Notes: generated by a model not told the origin, from the sequence alone. Shown: positions 7,724 to 16,043, counted from the first letter of the stretch. The stretch is DNA of 40,283 nt from an uncultured Bacteroidales bacterium (GCA_903885595.1 CAISJJ010000093.1:1-40283); one strand, 5' to 3'. Numbers and translations are program-made.

Positions 7724-8672
7724 GCAGGATGCTAAGATATGAATTATATCGCAACATACTCACGGCACCGCTTTCAAGGCCGGCTTTAACCGCACATCCG
7801 GGTTCATGCGTATGCGAACAATTCTTATACTGACAATGAGGTAACAGGAGGTCCATCTCAGGAAAACAACGCGGAATTTCCGTTTTGTCAAAATCTATTA
7901 ACCCGAACTCTTTGATTCCCGGGGTATCAACAATAAACCCATTATTAGAAAGTTCATACATTTCAGCAAAAGTCGTGGTATGTTTACCTTTCTGATGGGT
8001 TTCAGACAACATACCAATTCGCGGACTAAGTTTAGGATCAATAGCCTTTATCAATGCAGACTTACCCGCCCCCGAATGTCCTGAAAATAAACTGACCTTA
8101 CCTCCAAGCAACTCCCTGATCTGAGTTACCCCGTCACCATGCAGCGCTGAGACCCGGTAACAGGCATAACCGGCCTTTTCGTAAATGGCACTCATCTCAT
8201 CGAGCGCACGTGTCAGATCAGCATCGCAGAGATCAATCTTGTTGAAAATCAAACTGGCAGGAATATAATATCCGGCAGCTGTAACAAGGAACCTGTCGAT
8301 AAAACCATTGGAAGTGCGCGGCTGGGCCATTGTAACAATTAGATATGCATGATCCAGGTTCGCAGCAATAATATGGGAAACTTTCGACAATTTGGTGGCT
8401 TTCCTGATTATGTAGTTATCACGGGTACGTATGTGGGTAATCATGCCATGACTGTCACCGGCAACATGTTCAACCTCCACGCGATCACCAATGGCAACCG
8501 GGTTGGTGTGTTTTATGTCCCTGACCCGGAACTGCCCCTTAAGCTTGCATTCCACCCTGGCGCCATCCGCTTCACGGACCCTGATCCAGCTTCCGGTCGA
8601 TTTTATTACGATTCCTTCCAATTGGTAATTCAGAAATTTGATATGGCTTGTAAAAGTATAAAAATAAAGCAT
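7713..8672 (-). CDS. rsgA: Ribosome small subunit-dependent GTPase RsgA
   Basis: A circularly permuted GTPase that checks late 30S maturation. Visible features are an N-terminal OB fold (GIVIKSTGSWIRVREADGARVECKLKGQFR), then the permuted GTPase motifs in order: G4 (IFNKIDLCD), G1 P-loop (SGHSGAGKSALIKAI), G3 (DTPGIKEFGL), and a C-terminal zinc motif CQYKNCSHTHEPGC. The start is uncertain. ATG at 8672 gives 319 aa, but family members usually begin just before GIVIKSTGSW, which would use the TTG at 8621 (302 aa); a near-promoter sequence TACTTTTA lies between the two, favouring the later start. An upstream TTG at 8693 is unlikely. It ends inside the start of the CBS-domain gene and lies 40 bp downstream of dprA. 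Confidence 0.95.
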   Translation of the reverse strand: MLYFYTFTSHIKFLNYQLEGIVIKSTGSWIRVREADGARVECKLKGQFRVRDIKHTNPVAIGDRVEVEHVAGDSHGMITHIRTRDNYIIRKATKLSKVSHIIAANLDHAYLIVTMAQPRTSNGFIDRFLVTAAGYYIPASLIFNKIDLCDADLTRALDEMSAIYEKAGYACYRVSALHGDGVTQIRELLGGKVSLFSGHSGAGKSALIKAIDPKLSPRIGMLSETHQKGKHTTTFAEMYELSNNGFIVDTPGIKEFGLIDFDKTEIPRCFPEMDLLLPHCQYKNCSHTHEPGCAVKAGLESGAVSMLRYNSYLSILHDS

Positions 8673-8712
8673 ATCTGGTAAGATCCCGCCCAACCTTTCA
8701 ATCAGGAAAGAG

Positions 8713-9822
8713 TCATATCAATGAATATATTTTCCCGGGCAAACACTTTATAATTCCCTCAAATTCAAGATTCAACAGCGTGGCAGCCACTTTGCTCATT
8801 TGATTTTCAGTCTGTATACAAATCTCATCAATGCCCAGTTGCCCCTGATCCTGTAATAATTTAACAACCCTCTCCTCATCAGCCGTTAATTCAATGAATA
8901 TTTTTCGCTGGAAAGACCGATTTGCATTTCCGGTCTCCTTCCAACCCATCAGGTATTCAATATCGTCAGCTTTTTGTATCAGGGCGGCACGATTTGTCCT
9001 GACCAGCCAGTTGGGACCATCCGAAAAGGGGTCGTTTACCCGCCCCGGAACCGCAAAAACATCACGGTTGTAAGAATTGGCAATATCTGCTGTTATAAGG
9101 GCTCCACCTTTGCGTCCGGCTTCCACCACCACCACTGCATCACACATTCCGGCAATTATCCTGTTTCGTTTAGGAAAATTTGTGCGATCGGGTTTGGTAC
9201 CACTCAGGAATTCTGTGATCAAACCTCCCTGCCTCAACATTTTTTCAGCCAGCGAACGATGAAGCCATGGATAAAGCGTATCAAGTCCATGCCCTAAAAC
9301 ACCGATCGTTTGAAGTCCCAACTCCAGCGAACTTCTGTGTGCGCAACTGTCAATACCAAAGGCCAGTCCGCTGATTACAATCACATTCTGATGAATCAGT
9401 CCAGCCACAAGATCATGCGTAACCTTTTTTCCATATTCTGTGGCCCGGCGTGTACCAACAATGCCGATCACACGCGATGAATTCAAATTGGCCGTTCCCT
9501 TGTAAAACAACAAAATGGGACTGTCGAGACAATGTTTCAGACGCTGTGGGTAGGCCTTATCCTGGAAATAGAGGGGCGTAATCCGGTAACGCTCAATAAA
9601 AACAACTTCCCTCTCCGCCCGGAACAGTATCTCTTTATCAGCTAATGCATGTGCAATCAAATCGCCAATTCTGGGAATTTTTTTCAGGCTCTGACGCGAT
9701 TCTTTGAATACAGCCTCTGCACTGCCGCAAATTGCTACCAACTTTTTCCCAAGTATATCCCCAACACCGGGGATCAAGGTCAAACCAATCTGAAAGATCA
9801 ACCGCCCACCTGTTTCATCCAT
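8713..9822 (-). CDS. dprA: DNA-processing protein DprA (Smf)
   Basis: Binds incoming single-stranded DNA during natural transformation and loads RecA. The 369-residue protein has an N-terminal helix-hairpin-helix region (LIPGVGDILGKKLV, KKIPRIGDLIAHAL), the Rossmann-like core (about 110-290) with VIGIVGTRRATEYGKK, VISGLAFGIDSCAHRSSL, GLITEFLSGTKPDRTNFPKRNRIIAG and GALITADIANSYNRDVFAVPG, and a C-terminal winged helix (about 310-369). These are the full family signatures. DprA is widespread even in bacteria not known to be competent, so its presence does not prove competence. It is the first gene of the run dprA-rsgA-CBS and is divergent from the glycosyltransferase gene; the shared upstream region holds an inverted repeat. 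Confidence 0.96.
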   Translation of the reverse strand: MDETGGRLIFQIGLTLIPGVGDILGKKLVAICGSAEAVFKESRQSLKKIPRIGDLIAHALADKEILFRAEREVVFIERYRITPLYFQDKAYPQRLKHCLDSPILLFYKGTANLNSSRVIGIVGTRRATEYGKKVTHDLVAGLIHQNVIVISGLAFGIDSCAHRSSLELGLQTIGVLGHGLDTLYPWLHRSLAEKMLRQGGLITEFLSGTKPDRTNFPKRNRIIAGMCDAVVVVEAGRKGGALITADIANSYNRDVFAVPGRVNDPFSDGPNWLVRTNRAALIQKADDIEYLMGWKETGNANRSFQRKIFIELTADEERVVKLLQDQGQLGIDEICIQTENQMSKVAATLLNLEFEGIIKCLPGKIYSLI

Positions 9823-9840
9823 TTTTCATAACCCATTACC

Positions 9841-9858
9841 CATTGACAAATGTCAATG
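9841..9858. promoter_or_regulatory. Inverted repeat in the dprA/glycosyltransferase divergent region
   Basis: CATTGACA-AA-TGTCAATG is a perfect inverted repeat with 8-bp arms. A further half-site-like TGACATTG follows at 9860-9867. Just before it, ACCCATT occurs twice in tandem (9831-9844). It lies 19 bp upstream of the dprA ATG. It could be an operator or decayed short tandem repeats; no T-tract follows, so it is not a terminator. Confidence 0.45.
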
Positions 9859-9939
9859 ATGACATTGCTTAATCGTTCTCGTTCATAAAAGTTAAGACAG
9901 TGTGAATAACTTTTCATCGCTACGGGTAAAAAATGAGTG

Positions 9940-9947
9940 TAAATTTG
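9940..9947 (+). promoter_or_regulatory. -7 promoter box for the glycosyltransferase gene
   Basis: TAAATTTG matches TAnnTTTG and ends 22 nt before the GTG start at 9970. No clear -33 element is seen. Confidence 0.5.
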
Positions 9948-9969
9948 GTCTAAATAAGTACGCAATCCG

Positions 9970-11091
9970 GTGAGCGAAAATAAGAAGGTACTGATTTGTC
10001 CGATGGACTGGGGAATAGGTCACGCTACACGCTGCGTTCCGGTAGTTGAAAAATTCAGGGAACTTGGCGCTGAAGTTACTATTGCCGCCAGCGGTCGCCC
10101 ATTGGAATTTCTGAAAAAGGAATTTCCCACCGTTCCGGTTATTGATTTCCCGGGAATAAAAATACAATATCCTCGGAACCGATGGATCGCATTGAAGATG
10201 CTCCGGCTAGCCCCTATCCTTTTACTCGGTATCTGGCGCGAACATAAGGTATTAAAAAAAATTATCAGTCAAACCGGCGCCACATTGGTTATTTCCGATA
10301 ACCGGTATGGTTGTTGGCATAATGCCATTCCTTCTGTTTTTATTACACATCAACTTGAAATTCAAGTCCCTGCAGGATTAAAACTTATCAAGAGCTTTCT
10401 GAATTTTGTTAATCGTTGGTTTATAAACAAATATACTGAGTGCTGGGTCCCCGATTTTGAACCACACCGCGGATTGGCAGGCGGTTTGTCCCATCCGGCC
10501 CGCATGCCAGAACGAACCCATTACGTCGGTATTCTTTCAAGATTCAGCCCAAAAATCGATTTGCATGCCAACATTGCAACGCAATCTTTTGATCTGTTAA
10601 TCATGCTTTCAGGACCTGAACCTCAGCGTACACTTCTTGAAGAAAAGATCCTGATGCAACTGGTCAATATCAATATGCAGGTTGCCATGGTTCGGGGGAT
10701 TACCGAATCGGAAGAGGAATTTATCCTGGATGGACGGATTCATGTGTTCGCTCACCTTGAAACCACCAGGATGCAGGCAATAATCAAGGCCTCAGACCTT
10801 GTAATTTGCCGGTCGGGATATTCCAGTATCATGGACATTGTAACGCTTGGAAAAAGGGCTATATTCATTCCTACACCCGGACAAACAGAGCAGGAATATC
10901 TTGCCCGGTACCTGAAGGATAAGAAGATTTATTTTTCGATAAATCAAAAAGAATTTGATTTGCTTTATGCCATCGAGATGTCCAAAAATTTTCCTGGCAT
11001 GGTCATCCGGAATGATTATTCAGCGCTGATAAGCAGGATCAAAGAAATTGGAATTATGTCCCGGCCTTTTTTTTCTGAGCAAGGTAAATAA
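9970..11091 (+). CDS. MurG-like GT-B glycosyltransferase
   Basis: A 373-residue cytosolic or membrane-associated glycosyltransferase with a two-Rossmann GT-B layout. The N-terminal VLICPMDWGIGHATRCVPVV contains the GxGH loop (about residues 15-18) shared with MurG and family 28 enzymes. The C-terminal half carries LIMLSGPEPQRTLLEEKIL and the donor-binding segment VICRSGYSSIMDIVTLGKRAIFIPTPGQTEQEYLARYL. The acceptor and sugar donor cannot be told; it is not MurG itself because it lacks the MurG acceptor loops and cell-wall cluster context. The start is a GTG at 9970, placed directly before the conserved strand. Its last 38 bp overlap the 3' end of lgt on the other strand. Confidence 0.88.
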   Translation: MSENKKVLICPMDWGIGHATRCVPVVEKFRELGAEVTIAASGRPLEFLKKEFPTVPVIDFPGIKIQYPRNRWIALKMLRLAPILLLGIWREHKVLKKIISQTGATLVISDNRYGCWHNAIPSVFITHQLEIQVPAGLKLIKSFLNFVNRWFINKYTECWVPDFEPHRGLAGGLSHPARMPERTHYVGILSRFSPKIDLHANIATQSFDLLIMLSGPEPQRTLLEEKILMQLVNINMQVAMVRGITESEEEFILDGRIHVFAHLETTRMQAIIKASDLVICRSGYSSIMDIVTLGKRAIFIPTPGQTEQEYLARYLKDKKIYFSINQKEFDLLYAIEMSKNFPGMVIRNDYSALISRIKEIGIMSRPFFSEQGK

Positions 11092-11860
11092 GTATAATTC
11101 CTGCGATCACAAAGGGTATCGATAACATTTGACCCATATTCAGTGTTAAACCGCGTTCAAATCCAACCTGGGGTTCTTTTACAAATTCAATAAAGAAACG
11201 CACGCCAAAAACAAGAATCAGGAAAAGCCCGAATAAAAAACCATGCGCTGGTTTCCCCTCTTTTCTGTAATAGTACCATAAAAGCAGAAAAAAGATCGCA
11301 AGATAGGAAAGACCTTCATATATCTGGGTTGGGTGCCTTGGAACAAGGCCCTCCGATGGGGTTGTAGAGCGTATAAATTCAAATCCCCAGGGCAGGTTCG
11401 TTGGCAGTCCGTAAATTTCAGAATTCATCAGGTTGCCCATACGGATTAAAAAACCTGCAAGTGCAGTGACGATAACAATCCGGTCCATAACCCATAAAAA
11501 CGGTTTTTTCCGGACATAAGAAAAAATGAGCAGCGATATTATAATTCCAATTGCAGCCCCGTGACTGGCTAATCCGCCTTCCCAAACCTGCAGGATCTTA
11601 ATTGGATGGGCCAGATACCATGAAGGCTCATAAAAAAAGACATGTCCCAGTCGTGCACCAACGATGGTACCGACAATCATATAGGTAGTAAGCTCATCCA
11701 GCAGCTTGACAGGCACCCCCTCCTTGGCAAAGAACTTCAGCATAATAAGGTAGCCGAAAAAAAAGCCAAGGGCAAAGAATAATCCATACCACCTTACCGC
11801 AAAATTACCGAGGCTGAAAATCTCAGGACTCGGGTTCCAGATGATTGATAAAATAAACAT
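11054..11860 (-). CDS. lgt: Prolipoprotein diacylglyceryl transferase
   Basis: An inner-membrane enzyme that moves diacylglycerol from phosphatidylglycerol to the lipobox cysteine of prolipoproteins, the first step of lipoprotein maturation. The 268-residue protein has about seven membrane segments, starting after FAVRWYGLFFALGFFFGYLIM. It shows GGLASHGAAIG, the Lgt signature RMGNLMNSEIYG, and HPTQIYEGLSYL. The C-terminal ends QKKKAGT, with its final codons antisense to the end of the glycosyltransferase gene. Starting ATG is at 11860 with no SD-like site. The 75 bp between lgt and the DUF2723 gene hold only a weak heptamer repeat, so co-transcription from upstream is possible. Confidence 0.97.
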   Translation of the reverse strand: MFILSIIWNPSPEIFSLGNFAVRWYGLFFALGFFFGYLIMLKFFAKEGVPVKLLDELTTYMIVGTIVGARLGHVFFYEPSWYLAHPIKILQVWEGGLASHGAAIGIIISLLIFSYVRKKPFLWVMDRIVIVTALAGFLIRMGNLMNSEIYGLPTNLPWGFEFIRSTTPSEGLVPRHPTQIYEGLSYLAIFFLLLWYYYRKEGKPAHGFLFGLFLILVFGVRFFIEFVKEPQVGFERGLTLNMGQMLSIPFVIAGIILIYLAQKKKAGT

Positions 11861-11912
11861 ATTTAACTGATTAACATTTTCATGTACATCAAACCTTCTC
11901 CAGTTCCCACAT

Positions 11913-11940
11913 CAATATTCAATATCCGCTATTCTCTATT
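11913..11940. repeat. Short heptamer repeat at the 3' end of the DUF2723 gene
   Basis: CAATATT, CAATATC, CGCTATT and CTCTATT are four consecutive 7-bp units with consensus C--TAT(T/C). The last unit covers the TAG stop (11936-11938). It is degenerate and could be chance, but the period equals that of the other patches. Confidence 0.5.
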
Positions 11941-14900
11941 GGTATCCCTTTATTTTCAAATTAAACATAGTATCCAGTTTGGCGGCAAGCTGAGTTTGTT
12001 GATTCTCCGACGCCACCATCGATAATCGCCTGATTAAGCCCAATGCAGTCTGCACATCCTGTTCAAAGTATTGCGTGCGCCCGGGTGAAAAGGAATAATA
12101 ATAATCAAGGTTCTGATTATATATCTGTGCGATACGCTCAATCAGTTTGTTTGCCTTCTCAGGGGCACCGGCTTTATAATAAATCTCGGCATAAGGCAGC
12201 ATATACATATCAAACGGGACCTTGGAATCAGGAAAATTCTTTATGTACAGATCAAGCATTTCAATTGCCTCTTTGTTCTGCCCCCTGGCAAGTAGTGTTT
12301 GTGCAACACGCATGATGTTTGTCTTTGGTCTTACCGAGTTATTTAAACTTTCAGGGTCAACATATACATGCGGATCACTGAGATTCCCCCAGGCACATTT
12401 GTTTTTCATGATATCATAGGAGGTCTCTGCATCAACACCTCCCATACTCTGGATATAATCGCCTGAATCGGCTTTTACCGGCATGAATTTGTACACCCAT
12501 CCCTGTACCAGGCAAAATGAATCAATCGCCACGCAATGGTTCACGCTCGAGGGCGCTGCAAAATAAAGCGGCCGCTGCCATTTGTTGGATGCAAGCAGGT
12601 CGAGCAACATGAGGTCATTCTTATACAGTTGATTCGTGCGGATTTTCCAATAAACAGAATCGACCATCTTCCCCCTGAGGTGTTTGGGTACAATTCCGTA
12701 TTTTACACATGCTGCAGAATCAACGGTGATCTTAACCAGTTTTGATGGGAAAAATTTCATCTTCTCGCCGTTTTGTAACGTCAGGTAGGTTTGCGGATCA
12801 TCACTTTTAATGAAATCGATCATATCCTGAAGTTCCACATAACCCTTTATTCCGATATCATAGAAGGGAATGATATCATTGGTTCCTTGCCGGTATTGTT
12901 CCTGGTTAAGGGTAAGCGGAATAGGCTCAGAAAGATAGGCTTTCTGGTACAACTGATTGATATACCATGGACCTGAAGCAAGCATCAGGTTAACAACGCG
13001 CACATCAGTACCAATCCCTTCAACTTCCTGGTCATACCATAAAGGGAAGGTATCGTTATCTCCGTTGGTGAATAGAATGCCCTGCGGATCGCATGATTTC
13101 AGGTAGTTTGCAGCAAAATCACGACAGGCGTACTTACCCGAACGATCATGATCATCCCAGTTTTCTTTGGCCATGATCCCCGGCACGAGCATGAGTGACA
13201 AGGTAAACACAATAATAACAGAGATATTTTCACTCATTTTTTTCTTGAGCCAGTTTATCAGCGGAATAATGCCCAGACCGATCCAGATCGCAAAGGCATA
13301 AAATGAGGCTGCATAGGCATAATCCCGTTCGCGGGGCTCATATGGCTGCTGGTTCAGGTAAACCAGGATGGCGAGGCCTGTCATGATAAACAACAACAGG
13401 ATGATCATTGTCCCTTTATAATCCTTGTTCACATGAAAGAAAAATCCGATGAGCCCTAATATTAATGGTAATAGATAATATTTATTAGCAGCCCTGTTTT
13501 GTTTGCTGTCGGGCATGTTTGTCTGATCATGGCCAAGCCTCGCCTTATCCAGAAAAGGAATACCGCTTATCCAGTTCCCGTCCTCAATACCACCAAAGCC
13601 CTGCACATCATTTTGACGTCCGGCGAAATTCCACATAAAATACCTGATGTACATATGTCCGATCTGGTAGGAGAAAAAATACTTCAGGTTCTCTCCAAAG
13701 GTAGGCCGGTTACGGGTCTCTGTTTTACCATCGCCTGTTGTGACCTCAATTGGAATCCCTTCGCCCCCCCATTTCTTATAAAAATCGGCTGAGCCTCTCC
13801 GCTGGTTGCTCCACATCCGGGGAAATAAAGTCGTGAAACGTGGATCCCATACAGGCACTGTCCCTTTACGGTTGTCAACAATAATATATTTTCCCGATTT
13901 CTCATCCTTCTGGTAAACCGGTTTGCCATCAGCATAATCCACGATGGGTGCATTGAAATATTGTCCATAGGCAATCGGAAAATCGCCATATTGTTCCCGG
14001 TTCAGGTAGGAAAGTAAACTCACGGCATCCTTGGGTGCATTTTCATTGATCGGCGTATTGGCATTGGCCCGGATCACAAGCATCAAAAAAGAAGAATAGC
14101 CAATGAGAATGAAGGTAAATGCCAGAAGAATGGTATTCAGTACGATCTTACCCTTTTTGCGGGTATAATAAAGTCCCCAGATGATAAGCCCGATCAGCAG
14201 GAGAAAATAGATGGTTGTGCCGGTGTTGAATGGCAGTCCGAACCCGTTTACAAAAAGCAGTTCAAATTTCCCGGAAAGTTCAACAGTCCATGGGATGATT
14301 ATAAACATGACGAAAGCAAGGATGACGATCGACAGGATAAAAGTCAGCAGCATTCCAACACGGGTGGTTTTAAACTTTTTGTAGTAGTAAACCATGCATG
14401 TGGCCGGAATCACAAGGAGATTCAGTAAGTGAACACCAATGGCCAGCCCCATCAGGAAAGCAATAAAAACGAGCCAGCGGTATGAATGTTTCTCATTTGC
14501 AACCTCCTCCCATTTAAGGATAGCCCAGAAAGAAATAGCGGTAAAAAAAGAAGACATCGCATACACTTCACCTTCCACAGCCGAAAACCAGAAAGTATCG
14601 CTGAACGTATAGGCCATAGCACCAATGAAACCAGAGCCAAATACTGTAAACATCTGGCCGGTAGTCATATTCCCATCGGTAACAACAAGTTTTTTCGCAA
14701 ACAATACGATACTCCAGTAAAGGAATAAAATGGTAAAACCACTCGAAAGCGCCGACATTACGTTGACCATCATCGCTACTTGTGAAACATCGCCGAAAGC
14801 AAAGAGAGAGAAGAACCTCCCGATCATCTGAAATAAAGGAGCCCCGGGAGGATGGCCTACCTGGAGTTTAAAAGCTGTTGCAATGTACTCCCCGCAATCC

Positions 14901-15001
14901 CACCAACTTGCAGTAGGTTCGATAGTTAGCAGGTAAACTGTTGAAGCGATTAGAAAGGTAACCCAACCAAAAATGTTGTTCAGCTTCTGGAAATTCTTCA
15001 T
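11936..15001 (-). CDS. DUF2723 / GT117-type multi-pass membrane glycosyltransferase
   Basis: A 1021-residue inner-membrane protein. The N-terminal third carries the DUF2723 signature: YLLTIEPTASWWDCGEYIATAFKLQVGHPPGAPLFQMIGR, followed by many hydrophobic helices to about residue 330 and more at 500-600. The C-terminal half is extracytoplasmic-looking with soluble segments (PLWYDQEVEGIGTDVRVVN) and TPR-like helices near the end. From recall, the family is now classed as GT117 and is related to eukaryotic TMEM260, a protein O-mannosyltransferase; the acidic WDCGEY region is the likely active site. Substrate here is unknown. The start is the ATG at 15001; an open extension to 15151 would overlap the tRNA-Gln gene and is rejected. 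A -7 box lies 36 nt upstream. Confidence 0.9.
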   Translation of the reverse strand: MKNFQKLNNIFGWVTFLIASTVYLLTIEPTASWWDCGEYIATAFKLQVGHPPGAPLFQMIGRFFSLFAFGDVSQVAMMVNVMSALSSGFTILFLYWSIVLFAKKLVVTDGNMTTGQMFTVFGSGFIGAMAYTFSDTFWFSAVEGEVYAMSSFFTAISFWAILKWEEVANEKHSYRWLVFIAFLMGLAIGVHLLNLLVIPATCMVYYYKKFKTTRVGMLLTFILSIVILAFVMFIIIPWTVELSGKFELLFVNGFGLPFNTGTTIYFLLLIGLIIWGLYYTRKKGKIVLNTILLAFTFILIGYSSFLMLVIRANANTPINENAPKDAVSLLSYLNREQYGDFPIAYGQYFNAPIVDYADGKPVYQKDEKSGKYIIVDNRKGTVPVWDPRFTTLFPRMWSNQRRGSADFYKKWGGEGIPIEVTTGDGKTETRNRPTFGENLKYFFSYQIGHMYIRYFMWNFAGRQNDVQGFGGIEDGNWISGIPFLDKARLGHDQTNMPDSKQNRAANKYYLLPLILGLIGFFFHVNKDYKGTMIILLLFIMTGLAILVYLNQQPYEPRERDYAYAASFYAFAIWIGLGIIPLINWLKKKMSENISVIIVFTLSLMLVPGIMAKENWDDHDRSGKYACRDFAANYLKSCDPQGILFTNGDNDTFPLWYDQEVEGIGTDVRVVNLMLASGPWYINQLYQKAYLSEPIPLTLNQEQYRQGTNDIIPFYDIGIKGYVELQDMIDFIKSDDPQTYLTLQNGEKMKFFPSKLVKITVDSAACVKYGIVPKHLRGKMVDSVYWKIRTNQLYKNDLMLLDLLASNKWQRPLYFAAPSSVNHCVAIDSFCLVQGWVYKFMPVKADSGDYIQSMGGVDAETSYDIMKNKCAWGNLSDPHVYVDPESLNNSVRPKTNIMRVAQTLLARGQNKEAIEMLDLYIKNFPDSKVPFDMYMLPYAEIYYKAGAPEKANKLIERIAQIYNQNLDYYYSFSPGRTQYFEQDVQTALGLIRRLSMVASENQQTQLAAKLDTMFNLKIKGYQ

Positions 15002-15037
15002 AGAATGATGTTTATCTGGTATGAAGCAGCGAAAGTA

Positions 15038-15045
15038 CAAATTTA
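15038..15045 (-). promoter_or_regulatory. -7 promoter box for the DUF2723 gene
   Basis: The minus strand reads TAAATTTG (TAnnTTTG), 36 nt before the ATG at 15001. It supports the ATG start over the longer frame. Confidence 0.55.
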
Positions 15046-15109
15046 CATGCAAACAGTGATGGGTAATTTTTTTTTCATGCCATTCATCCTGCAAAAAGAA
15101 AATATTTTC

Positions 15110-15117
15110 TACCTTTG
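15110..15117 (+). promoter_or_regulatory. -7 promoter box for tRNA-Gln
   Basis: TACCTTTG followed by CACCC ends 10 nt before the mature tRNA 5' end. It is identical, extension included, to the box before tRNA-Val at the end of the window. Confidence 0.75.
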
Positions 15118-15127
15118 CACCCGCAAA

Positions 15128-15198
15128 TGACCTATGGTGTAACGGTAGCACAAGAGATTTTGGTTCTCTCGGTCTAGGTTCGAATCCTGGTAGGTCAA
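15128..15198 (+). tRNA. tRNA-Gln (anticodon UUG)
   Basis: A complete cloverleaf: acceptor arms TGACCTA (15128-15134) and TAGGTCA (15191-15197) pair over 7 bp, with discriminator A at 15198. The anticodon stem AGAGA/TCTCT closes the 7-nt loop TTTTGGT, giving anticodon TTG (Gln, codons CAA/CAG). The T arm has TTCGAAT in the loop. CCA is not encoded, so it must be added after transcription. It has its own promoter and a strong terminator, so it is a single-gene unit. Confidence 0.97.
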
Positions 15199-15214
15199 CA
15201 AATAATATATTTCA

Positions 15215-15248
15215 CAAGGCCGCCCAAAAAAGGCGGCCTTGGTTTTTC
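15215..15248 (+). terminator. Rho-independent terminator after tRNA-Gln
   Basis: A 10-bp perfect stem CAAGGCCGCC/GGCGGCCTTG (15215-15224 and 15232-15241) encloses a 7-nt loop, followed by GTTTTTC. It is 16 bp after the tRNA. Confidence 0.92.
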
Positions 15249-15396
15249 TAAAAACCCCTTTTGCTTTGTTTTTCAACGGCTAAATTCACCCGTTCACCGA
15301 CTTGTTTCCACTTTCCACCCCATCGTATGTAACATGACCTCTAACGGTCCGTCCTATGATCGAAAATGACCAAGAAACACAGAAACAATTGAAGCC

Positions 15397-15795
15397 ATGA
15401 AAACAACAATACTAATACTAGCCATTTTGCTCTCCATGATTGTAACCTCGATTTTTGCAAAAAACCCGGGAGTTAACGCATTAAAAGCAGAGCCAGCAAA
15501 AAATGAAATAGCCCCCGACCTGGGTAAACTGATCCCCAGGTTGCCCCTGCTGGCAGAATTCAACGATGGAACTGAACATAATGCAGGCCCGATCCTGGTG
15601 ATGAGCAGCCTTGCACCAACAACTCCGCTGGTAGCTGATTTTGAAGATGCCGGTGCCGAAATACTGATCGATATCGAAAAACTTGCCCCTGAAACGCCAA
15701 AAGAATCAGTTTTTGAAGAGACCGAAGTCATCAAACCGGTTATGCCCGTAATACTTGCCCCAACTACCCCTGCAGAGGCTGATTTCATAGAGTAA
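15397..15795 (+). CDS. Small exported protein with four LAPxTP...F repeats
   Basis: A 132-residue protein of unknown function. A signal peptide (MKTTILILAILLSMIVTSIFA) is followed by a mature part built around four copies of a 13-residue motif: LIPRLPLLAEFND (45-57), LAPTTPLVADFED (72-84), LAPETPKESVFEE (96-108) and LAPTTPAEADFIE (120-132), spaced 27, 24 and 24 residues. The last copy ends exactly at the C-terminus. The pattern is L-A-P-x-T-P-x-x-A-x-F-E/D, rich in Pro and acidic residues, with no Cys and no lipobox. It sits alone between tRNA-Gln and rimP, with its own terminator. The repeats, the signal peptide and normal codon use argue it is a real gene rather than a chance frame. Confidence 0.8.
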   Translation: MKTTILILAILLSMIVTSIFAKNPGVNALKAEPAKNEIAPDLGKLIPRLPLLAEFNDGTEHNAGPILVMSSLAPTTPLVADFEDAGAEILIDIEKLAPETPKESVFEETEVIKPVMPVILAPTTPAEADFIE

Positions 15796-15838
15796 TCACC
15801 CATAAATCCCTAAAAAGTAACTGCCAATGCTTGTCCTG

Positions 15839-15871
15839 TCCCGGTTGAATTATCAACCGGGATTTCTGTTT
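15839..15871 (+). terminator. Rho-independent terminator after the repeat protein gene
   Basis: A perfect 10-bp stem TCCCGGTTGA/TCAACCGGGA (15839-15848, 15853-15862) with a 4-nt loop ATTA, then TTTCTGTTT. It is 43 bp after the stop codon. Confidence 0.85.
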
Positions 15872-16010
15872 GCTTTCCATTGTGTGCCGCATATTTTGCC
15901 ATGCTGGTAATCTTCATCCGTTGTGTAAAATGATCATGCAGTCAAAACGGACAATTATCAATGGAATGAAAATATTCAGCATAAAAGATGCGGTATTTCA
16001 AAAGATTGAT

Positions 16011-16018
16011 TATCTTTG
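16011..16018 (+). promoter_or_regulatory. -7 promoter box for the rimP-nusA-infB operon
   Basis: TATCTTTG followed by CAC matches TAnnTTTG. It ends 60 nt before the rimP ATG, so the mRNA would start near 16023 and carry a leader of about 55 nt with a hairpin. Confidence 0.7.
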
Positions 16019-16043
16019 CACTCGATTTATGCATACAGGAAGC

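Noticed and set aside
15002-15151. N-terminal extension of the DUF2723 protein by 50 residues
   Set aside because: It overlaps the tRNA-Gln gene, contains no conserved sequence, and would start upstream of the promoter box at 15038-15045. The ATG at 15001 begins the conserved region.
15305-15318. TTTCCAC repeated twice, another possible heptamer patch
   Set aside because: Two units only; expected by chance in a window of this size.
15354-15803. 149-codon minus-strand frame over the repeat protein gene
   Set aside because: The plus-strand frame has a signal peptide, ordered repeats and a terminator; the minus-strand product is Ser/Ala/Gly low-complexity.
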